Shown in pieces: positions 1 through 4,601 of a stretch of 7,438 bases of DNA. Each line of letters begins with the position of its first letter. Within the stretch, counting starts at the first letter, position 1. The DNA comes from an uncultured Sutterella sp. (lineage in GTDB: Bacteria > Pseudomonadota > Gammaproteobacteria > Burkholderiales > Burkholderiaceae_F), in contig CAJJMF010000130.1 in assembly GCA_905192805.1 (NCBI GenBank), positions 1 through 7,438 of the forward strand, in the 5' to 3' direction. The notes beneath the pieces are model-generated. The model worked only from the letters and a program-made list of their open reading frames with translations. It was not told the origin of the DNA and did no database searches. The translations under genes and the position numbers were made by a program.

Positions 1-535
1 TTTCAATGAACTTGGGACGAGCGTTGCGGTGATCCACGTAGTAGGCGTGTTCCCAAACGTCCAAGGTAAGCAACGGGGTCAAACCTTCCGTCAACGGGGT
101 GCCTGCATTGCTGGTATTGACGATGTCGAGTTCACCGGCAGGGGTCTTCACCAACCACGTCCAGCCCGAACCAAAGTTACCAGCAGCCGAGGTGCTAAAG
201 GCCTTGCGGAAAGCTTCAAAGGAGCCCCACTTGGCATTAATAGCCGCCTTCAAATCGTCGCAGCACGGTTCGCCACCACCATTCGGGGTCAAGCACTGCC
301 AGAAGAAGGAGTGATTGAACACCTGAGCTGCATTGTTGAACACACCGCCTTTAGCCGTCTTGATGATTTCTTCTAACGACTTGCCTTCGAATTCCGTACC
401 CGCGATCAAGTTGTTGAGGTTGGTCACGTAGGAAGCATGGTGCTTACCCCAGTGGTATTCGAGAGTTTCGCGGCTCATCGCCGGAGCCAAATCATCCAAA
501 CCGAAGGGCAATTCAGGCAATGTAAATTGGGACAT
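1..535 (-). CDS. sodB: Superoxide dismutase, Fe type (3'-truncated by window edge)
   Basis: Cytosolic enzyme that dismutates superoxide to oxygen and hydrogen peroxide. The first 178 residues are present; SodB is normally about 193 residues, so only some 15 C-terminal residues lie beyond base 1. The four metal ligands are visible: His28 (in EYHWGKHHA), His75 (in FNHSFFW), Asp159 and His163 (in DVWEHAYY). Gln71, just before the second ligand motif, and the GSGWTWLV block at 122-129 are typical of the iron type, although Fe versus Mn versus cambialistic use cannot be settled from sequence. The start ATG at 535 is preceded by CCGGAG, a reasonable ribosome binding site. It lies 146 bases downstream of xseA on the same strand but has its own promoter. 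Codon use is strongly biased: 12 of 17 leucines are TTG and none are CTG, which suggests high expression. A vicinal Cys91-Cys92 pair stands where E. coli SodB has Thr-Gly. Confidence 0.96.
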   Translation of the reverse strand, partial: MSQFTLPELPFGLDDLAPAMSRETLEYHWGKHHASYVTNLNNLIAGTEFEGKSLEEIIKTAKGGVFNNAAQVFNHSFFWQCLTPNGGGEPCCDDLKAAINAKWGSFEAFRKAFSTSAAGNFGSGWTWLVKTPAGELDIVNTSNAGTPLTEGLTPLLTLDVWEHAYYVDHRNARPKFIE

Positions 536-568
536 AGTTTTATCTCCGGATAAAGTTGTTGATTGAAT

Positions 569-583
569 TATTGTATCACAATA
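569..583. promoter_or_regulatory. Inverted repeat over sodB -10, candidate operator
   Basis: This is a perfect palindrome with arms TATTGT and ACAATA around a 3-base centre (ATC). It covers the whole -10 hexamer of the sodB promoter, where a bound repressor would block RNA polymerase. On the minus strand its core reads TTGTGATACAA, one base different from a second palindrome at 4426-4436. The binding protein is unknown. The TTGT-N3-ACAA layout is compatible with several small dimeric regulators, including GntR-type ones. Confidence 0.35.
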
Positions 584-597
584 GCGTTTTTAATTAA
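570..597 (-). promoter_or_regulatory. Candidate sodB promoter with extended -10
   Basis: Read on the minus strand, an extended -10 TGATACAAT has its hexamer TACAAT at 575-570. A weak -35 TTAATT sits at 597-592 with a 16-base spacer. The start codon lies about 35 bases downstream of the -10. The TGn extension would compensate for the poor -35. I saw no convincing Fur box. Confidence 0.5.
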
Positions 598-681
598 GAT
601 AATCTTTTATACCTAGCCCTTATGGTTAAGGAACTATCACTTTAGGAAGACGAGAAATTCCACTCAAACCGATAGCGAAAC

Positions 682-2391
682 TTAAGGATGATGAGGACGT
701 TTTGCCAACACTTGGGCTTCGATTTCCCCGTCTGATAAACGAATGGCCAGTGTGTCTTGACATTGCACCTGCGCAATCGAATCGATCGTTTCGCCATCCT
801 TTTGAACCAAGGAAAACCCACGCAACAACACCTTATCGGGATTAAACCCTTCTAGGGTTTTGGCGTATTGTCCCAAGCGTCCTTCCCATGAATTAAGCCA
901 TGTGGCGGGCGAAGGCTGGTGAGCGATGGTCTGTTCAAGCGTTGTATGCGCCTGGCGCACTCGACGCTCCATCGCCGCTGACATATACTGCTGGAGTTTG
1001 TCGAGGGATCGCGTTTTCTCCTCCACGCGCATACGGGTATTACGTAGGGCATTGGCATGGTGGCGACACTCCCCTTCAAGACGAACGAAATGCTGTTGAA
1101 TCCCCACGCTCAGCCGTTGCGTAAGTCCCTCGAGCACGGTTTCTTTGCTCCGAAGATAGTGCTGGGGGGTCACTAACAGCCGCTCGAGCTGTCCGAGTCG
1201 CTGGTCATACCAATGCAGATGTCCTGAAAACTGTCCTTCAAAGTTTCTCACCGCCTGGTCCAAACGCTGCTCCGTGTCACGTATCGTGCGCTCAAATCGA
1301 GTGAGCGCCTTACTTTGGGTCATCAGCCGTTGGCATTGAGTCGACAAAAGGTGTTGAAGACTCTGTTCAATGCGCTCTTCCCAGTGTGTGATACGGTTTT
1401 TCCAATAGGACTGATCGGGCCCCAACTGTTCGGCCGCTGCGGTCGGCGTGGAAGCACAGATATCCGCGGCGAGTCCGGCTAACGATTCATCACTTTCGTG
1501 CCCAATCCCCGCCACGACCGGATGCTGCATTTGAACGAGTTGTCTCACCACACGTTCGTCACTAAAGGCAAACAAGTCTTCAAAACTTCCTCCCCCACGC
1601 ACCAGCAAAATGGCATCCACATCAAGCTTATCGGCCTTGATCAACGCGTTCACAATCGACGCGGGCGCTTCATCCCCTTGAACCAATGTTTCCACTAACG
1701 TCAACTTTACCCATGGCATACGACGTGCCATCGTACGGCGCACATCCTGTAAGGCAGCCGCTTGGGCACTGGTTACCACCGCAACCTGACGAACAAACCG
1801 AGGGAGTGGCTTCTTACGCTCCATCGCAAAGAGGCCCTCTGCTGATAAGCGCGCTTTGAGCTGTAAATAGGCCTCATAGAGGGATCCTGCTCCCGCTGCA
1901 CGCCAATCGTTTAACCGTAACTGCAGTTCGCCCCCACGGGTATACACATCGGCTTGCCCAGTGACTTCAATACGGTCCCCATCCCGAAAGGTGACGGGAT
2001 GCTGGCGTTGCGAAAAGGCAAAGTAGACACAGCGAATTTGGGCGTCTTTATCTTTCAATGTGAAGTAGCAGTGTCCCGAATAGGCACGCGAAAAATTACT
2101 CACTTCCCCTTGGATCCAGACGCCTGCCAACATCGAACTGACTGCAGAACGTAGTTGCTCGACCGCGGCCAGTACGCTCAATACCCCCTCATTGGCCTTA
2201 GGGGAAGAATAAATGGACGGCGCACTCGTGGGGCGTCGCACGCTATAGCGACCCCGTTCAGGTGTTGACAGGGAGGTTGTCGGTGATGGACGCCGCGTGC
2301 GTGATGAGGTCCCTTCACGAGGGCTCTCCCCCTGAAGTAAATCCTCTTCCCACGGAATATCGTCAAACCAAGGTGCATTCGATCCTGGCAT
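682..2391 (-). CDS. xseA: Exodeoxyribonuclease VII large subunit
   Basis: Catalytic subunit of exonuclease VII, which degrades single-stranded DNA from both ends into oligonucleotides in repair and recombination; it works with several copies of the small subunit XseB, which is not in this window. Order along the 569 residues: an atypical tail (1-68), an OB-fold DNA-binding domain (about 69-170, with WIQGEVSNF and SGHCYFTLKD), the nuclease domain (about 180-325), a long Gln/Arg/Leu-rich helical coiled-coil region (about 330-510), and the usual C-terminal strand region (LRGFSLVQKDG). Positions matching the E. coli essential residues are present: Asp216, Arg265 (VRGGGSFEDL), His298 and Asp301 (GIGHESDES). 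E. coli XseA is about 456 residues; the excess is mostly the tail, which is acidic at 9-23 and then Ser/Pro/Thr/Arg-rich and probably disordered. The start at 2391 follows GAGG at a short 4-base spacing. No better start lies between the tail and the OB fold. Confidence 0.96.
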   Translation of the reverse strand: MPGSNAPWFDDIPWEEDLLQGESPREGTSSRTRRPSPTTSLSTPERGRYSVRRPTSAPSIYSSPKANEGVLSVLAAVEQLRSAVSSMLAGVWIQGEVSNFSRAYSGHCYFTLKDKDAQIRCVYFAFSQRQHPVTFRDGDRIEVTGQADVYTRGGELQLRLNDWRAAGAGSLYEAYLQLKARLSAEGLFAMERKKPLPRFVRQVAVVTSAQAAALQDVRRTMARRMPWVKLTLVETLVQGDEAPASIVNALIKADKLDVDAILLVRGGGSFEDLFAFSDERVVRQLVQMQHPVVAGIGHESDESLAGLAADICASTPTAAAEQLGPDQSYWKNRITHWEERIEQSLQHLLSTQCQRLMTQSKALTRFERTIRDTEQRLDQAVRNFEGQFSGHLHWYDQRLGQLERLLVTPQHYLRSKETVLEGLTQRLSVGIQQHFVRLEGECRHHANALRNTRMRVEEKTRSLDKLQQYMSAAMERRVRQAHTTLEQTIAHQPSPATWLNSWEGRLGQYAKTLEGFNPDKVLLRGFSLVQKDGETIDSIAQVQCQDTLAIRLSDGEIEAQVLAKRPHHP

Positions 2392-2523
2392 ACCACCTCA
2401 CAGAAAAAAGTTCGTTGGGTTCACTCTAGCACAGCACCGCCATCGTCGTCACCGTTCGTGGAGGCTTTCGCGTGTCAACACTAGGGCTTGAAGAAAACGT
2501 TCGCGTGACCACTAACCGTAGAT

Positions 2524-2551
2524 TTTATAATCCGAGTACAGGGGTTATCCA
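2524..2551 (-). promoter_or_regulatory. Candidate xseA promoter overlapping a DnaA box
   Basis: On the minus strand, TGGATA (2551-2546, 4 of 6 matches to TTGACA) is followed after 16 bases by TATAAA (2529-2524). The -35 lies inside the DnaA-like box TTATCCACT at 2545-2553, so DnaA binding could affect xseA transcription. The leader to the xseA start would be about 125 bases. This is a motif match only. Confidence 0.3.
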
Positions 2552-2660
2552 CTGCTCAACTGTGGATAATCCGGTCGCACGTCAGCAGGCGATTCCTTAC
2601 CGTAGGTCCATCGAAGGGAGAAGCGAACTCCGTCCACAGTCGTAGGAGAAATCCCTTACT

Positions 2661-2679
2661 TTGCCTAATTTTTAGGCAA
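2661..2679. repeat. Perfect 19-base inverted repeat in the candidate origin
   Basis: Arms TTGCCTAA and TTAGGCAA enclose a 3-base centre (TTT), followed by the T-rich run TTTATCGTTTT. As RNA it would form an 8-pair hairpin with a U-rich tail on the plus strand, like a weak intrinsic terminator. No upstream plus-strand gene needs one, so a protein-binding site is equally possible. Confidence 0.5.
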
Positions 2680-2756
2680 TTTATCGTTTTCCTTTTGCCT
2701 TGATAGACTTAGTTCCCTTTTCCCCTACTTATCCACAATCCTACTCACATGATATG

Positions 2757-2770
2757 GGGAAAATTTTCCC
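2757..2770. repeat. 14-base palindrome GGGAAAATTTTCCC
   Basis: This is a perfect even palindrome without spacer between two perfect DnaA boxes. A related imperfect element, GGAATTTTTCCCC, follows at 2871-2883. An A4T4 core is intrinsically curved, so it may bend the DNA or bind a dimeric protein. I cannot assign it to a known regulator. Confidence 0.4.
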
Positions 2771-2974
2771 TGCTTAGGGTGCGTAAGAGGAAATGACCAT
2801 GCAGATTTTCTTCCTTTTGTCAATACCCTGAAGAAAAAAAATCCGATTTATCCACAAAGTAACCCACACCGGAATTTTTCCCCAGTTATCCACTGTCTCA
2901 GGATCACGTAACTAACCTATCTATGCCGAATAAGCCTGCAAGAGTAGCGTTTTAGTATTTCGCTTCCATATCAC

Positions 2975-3011
2975 GAAATTCTTAACAATTGTAAAAAACT
3001 CCTTGAAATAT
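2975..3011. other. AT-rich stretch, candidate DNA unwinding element
   Basis: Only 8 of 37 bases are G or C. It contains the palindrome ACAATTGT and an A6 run, and it ends 15 bases before the tandem DnaA boxes. That is the position expected for a duplex unwinding element. Low GC alone is weak proof, and other AT-rich runs exist at about 2830-2850 and 3120-3130. Confidence 0.35.
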
Positions 3012-3026
3012 CAGGGCCTTGAGAAC

Positions 3027-3047
3027 TTATCCACGAAGTTATCCACA
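3027..3047 (+). promoter_or_regulatory. Tandem DnaA boxes next to AT-rich stretch
   Basis: TTATCCACG (3027-3035) and TTATCCACA (3039-3047) lie in the same orientation 12 bases apart start to start. They directly flank the most AT-rich part of the region. In known origins, closely spaced boxes beside the unwinding element load the first DnaA molecules, so this is the likeliest melting side if the region is an origin. Confidence 0.55.
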
Positions 3048-3126
3048 ACTTGTCAAACCTCAGTGGACAACCTGGGAAAACGACCGCCGTTCTTTTTCCA
3101 TCGATAAACCCGCTTTTTCCTAAAAA

Positions 3127-3139
3127 AATTCGCTATGAT
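3127..3139 (+). promoter_or_regulatory. Candidate -10 region of the lpxK transcript
   Basis: The hexamer TATGAT (3134-3139; 5 of 6 matches to TATAAT) sits in AATTCGCTATGAT. The same 13 bases recur upstream of the dipeptidase gene at 4533-4545. No good -35 is seen at 16-18 bases; the best nearby is a T-rich run at 3114-3118. A start here would give a leader of about 135 bases before lpxK. Confidence 0.4.
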
Positions 3140-3190
3140 TATCGGTATCATTCGTTCGTGAACCTCGCACGGGGTTCCTTTTATAAGGTT

Positions 3191-3286
3191 ATGTCAGACA
3201 AACCACCTCGACCTACGCACTCGATGGAGTGCCCCTTTGTCTTGTATCACGCCCTAGTCACCTCCACCGAGGAGGTCGCACTATGA
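3191..3286 (+). CDS. Possible 31-residue leader peptide overlapping lpxK
   Basis: A short ORF starts MSDKPPRPTHSMECPF. Its TGA stop overlaps the lpxK start codon as ATGA, the classic sign of translational coupling. Its own ribosome site is poor, with AAGG only 2 bases from the ATG. The peptide matches no family I recognise and is not an ExbD remnant. Ribosomes translating it would run through the hairpin that hides the lpxK Shine-Dalgarno sequence. It may be a regulatory leader, or the overlap may be chance. Confidence 0.35.
   Translation: MSDKPPRPTHSMECPFVLYHALVTSTEEVAL
3260..3276 (+). promoter_or_regulatory. Hairpin that sequesters the lpxK ribosome binding site
   Basis: ACCTCC (3260-3265) pairs perfectly with GGAGGT (3271-3276) across the 5-base loop ACCGA. 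The right arm is the lpxK Shine-Dalgarno sequence itself, 7 bases before the ATG at 3283. The 6-pair, GC-rich stem should reduce initiation unless it is opened, for example by ribosomes reading the overlapping leader ORF. Confidence 0.5.
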
Positions 3287-4317
3287 CCTTTCAGCCCAAA
3301 CTCGAAGACTGGCTACATCGCCAGTGGTCACACTTGGGTGTGATGGCTGCCGTTCTATCTCCCTTATCGTTGTTGTTTTATACCGTTTCACGCTCACGTC
3401 GCCGTCAAACGATTGCTAATCGTCTTCCCGTGCCCGTCGTCGTGGTGGGTAACATCTACGTGGGAGGAACGGGGAAAACTCCCGTCACGATTACCTTGGT
3501 CCGTGAACTACTGAAACGAGGTTGGCATCCTGGGATTGTGTCGCGCGGTTTTGGACGCCGTGACGCTTCCATTCAATTGGTCACGAAAGACAGTCTTGCT
3601 CAAGACGTGGGCGATGAGCCACTCCTCATTTTCCGTGAAACCGGGGTTCCGGTTGCTGTCGGTCGGTCACGCTATGACGCGGGTAAAACCCTCTTGGCCG
3701 CTCACCCAGAAATCGATGTGATTGTGAGTGATGATGGGCTTCAGCACCATGCTCTCGCACGGGACTTTGAGATAGCGGTCGTTGGCACCCGAGGCTTAGG
3801 CAACGGTTTACTTTTGCCTGCTGGGCCACTGCGTGACCCGCCTTCGCGACTCGATGAGGTGGATGCCATCGTGCTTAACACAACCAATGAAGTCATTGTG
3901 AAAAGTCGCACACCGCGTTATGCCGCATCGAGCTGTTTTGGACGTTGTGAGCAACTGGCAACAGGCAAAACGGCCACTATTGATGAGCTCTCGCAAAAGA
4001 TTCTCACTGAGCATCTCAAACCCTTGGCTGCCGCGGGCATTGCTGCGCCAGGACGTTTTTTTGCCATGATACGTGCGCACGATATCGAGGCCGATACGAT
4101 GGAATTAGGGGATCATTTCGACTTCTCAACGAACCCCTTTGCCCAGAGCCCACACGACATCATTTTCATTACCGGCAAGGATGCGGTGAAATGTGCCACC
4201 CACCCCGAGCTCAAAAATGATCCACGATTATGGGTAGTCAACCTAGAGATGCATTTGGATCGCTACCTCTTTGATTCCCTCGAAGAAGTCTTAAAAGCCA
4301 AACGCTCCATGCATTAA
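3283..4317 (+). CDS. lpxK: Tetraacyldisaccharide 4'-kinase
   Basis: LpxK phosphorylates the 4' position of the lipid A disaccharide using ATP, forming lipid IVA at the cytoplasmic face of the inner membrane. The 344 residues are close to the family length (E. coli 328). Visible in order: an amphipathic or membrane segment at about 19-35, the P-loop GNIYVGGTGKTP (56-67; Lys65, Thr66), the SRGFGRR motif (87-93), DVGDEPLL (108-115), the acidic motif DDGLQHH (150-156), PAGPLRDP (179-186), DHFDFS (277-282) and a TGKDAVK motif (297-303). The last motif is TEKDAVK in the relatives I remember, so the Glu-to-Gly change at 298 is unusual. I chose the ATG at 3283 over the upstream in-frame ATG at 3229 because GGAGG lies 7 bases before it. 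The gene ends in its own terminator and is not followed by the usual kdsB. Confidence 0.95.
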   Translation: MTFQPKLEDWLHRQWSHLGVMAAVLSPLSLLFYTVSRSRRRQTIANRLPVPVVVVGNIYVGGTGKTPVTITLVRELLKRGWHPGIVSRGFGRRDASIQLVTKDSLAQDVGDEPLLIFRETGVPVAVGRSRYDAGKTLLAAHPEIDVIVSDDGLQHHALARDFEIAVVGTRGLGNGLLLPAGPLRDPPSRLDEVDAIVLNTTNEVIVKSRTPRYAASSCFGRCEQLATGKTATIDELSQKILTEHLKPLAAAGIAAPGRFFAMIRAHDIEADTMELGDHFDFSTNPFAQSPHDIIFITGKDAVKCATHPELKNDPRLWVVNLEMHLDRYLFDSLEEVLKAKRSMH

Positions 4318-4332
4318 TCGCTGAGGTTCAAG

Positions 4333-4372
4333 ACGGGTTCCGTTCCTAATGGGACCCGTTCTTTTATTCGTT
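4333..4372 (+). terminator. Intrinsic terminator after lpxK
   Basis: A 9-pair stem (4333-4341 with 4351-4359, one G-T pair, six G-C pairs) encloses a 9-base loop and is followed by TCTTTTATTCGTTT. It begins 16 bases after the lpxK stop codon. Confidence 0.85.
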
Positions 4373-4424
4373 TCCGAGCGACCACGATCGTCTCCGGCAT
4401 TCCCTCATGCGCTTACGCTTTTTC

Positions 4425-4437
4425 CTTGTGACACAAG
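4425..4437. promoter_or_regulatory. 13-base palindrome, candidate operator
   Basis: CTTGTG and CACAAG flank a single central A. The core TTGTGACACAA differs in one base from the palindrome over the sodB -10 (TTGTGATACAA on the minus strand). It lies about 100 bases upstream of the candidate dipeptidase -10. A shared regulator is inferred from similarity alone. Confidence 0.35.
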
Positions 4438-4532
4438 AACTTTCTATTCAACCCGATGCTCACTCTGAGTACTTTCTCGTAGGCATTCACCCTCAGGGAA
4501 AAGACCATGAAAATCCGCTTCTCCGCAGATCG

Positions 4533-4545
4533 AATTCGCTATGAT
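4533..4545 (+). promoter_or_regulatory. Candidate -10 region of the dipeptidase gene
   Basis: TATGAT (4540-4545) sits in AATTCGCTATGAT, identical over 13 bases to the element upstream of lpxK. No good -35 is found 17 bases upstream. The start codon is 56 bases downstream of the hexamer. Confidence 0.4.
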
Positions 4546-4554
4546 GGAAGATCT

Positions 4555-4572
4555 GGGTGAAGAGACTCACCC
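4555..4572 (+). repeat. Leader hairpin before the dipeptidase gene
   Basis: GGGTGA (4555-4560) pairs perfectly with TCACCC (4567-4572) across the loop AGAGAC, 29 bases before the ATG and outside the ribosome site. If transcription starts near 4552, the hairpin would sit at the very 5' end of the mRNA, where such stems often protect against decay. Confidence 0.45.
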
Positions 4573-4601
4573 GTTAACGCAAACAGACAGGAGGCTTGGG
4601 A

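Larger units (their letters stand above)
2545..3047. other. oriC: DnaA-box cluster, candidate replication origin (oriC)
   Basis: There is no convincing gene between 2392 and 3190. Four perfect DnaA boxes (TTATCCACA) occur at 2561-2569 (minus strand) and at 2729-2737, 2848-2856 and 3039-3047 (plus strand). One-mismatch boxes lie at 2545-2553 and 2886-2894 (ending in T) and at 3027-3035 (ending in G). The first two boxes form a convergent pair with 8-base inverted arms. The last two are tandem with a 3-base gap. By chance a perfect box on either strand of this 500-base stretch would be expected about 0.004 times. The region also has an AT-rich stretch next to the tandem pair, two perfect palindromes, and genes transcribed outward on both sides. 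Against the origin call: dnaA and dnaN are not here, Dam sites (GATC) are not enriched, and a rough count shows no clear GC-skew switch. The alternative is a DnaA-titrating or DnaA-regulated locus. Confidence 0.6.

Noticed and set aside
29..376. Plus-strand ORFs across the first 380 bases.
   Set aside because: They are antisense shadows of sodB, which has all its metal ligands on the minus strand.
618..631. Small hairpin CCTTA-TGGT-TAAGG between xseA and sodB as an xseA terminator.
   Set aside because: It has only five pairs, and no T run follows on the minus strand.
2860..2868. TAACCCACA as an extra DnaA box.
   Set aside because: Two mismatches to the consensus, so it was not counted.
3229..3282. 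Upstream in-frame ATG for lpxK at 3229, adding 18 residues.
   Set aside because: The extra residues do not resemble an LpxK N-terminus, and the GGAGG ribosome site is correctly spaced only for the ATG at 3283.
3050..3286. 78-residue plus-strand ORF starting at TTG 3050.
   Set aside because: It would start next to the tandem DnaA boxes, has no ribosome site and covers the candidate lpxK promoter. Only its last 31 codons, from ATG 3191, seem worth noting.
4407..4544. 45-residue plus-strand ORF starting MRLRFFLVTQELSIQP between the lpxK terminator and the dipeptidase gene.
   Set aside because: It has no ribosome binding site, its stop overlaps the candidate -10 of the next gene, and the peptide is not recognisable. 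It may be a remnant but cannot be supported as a gene.
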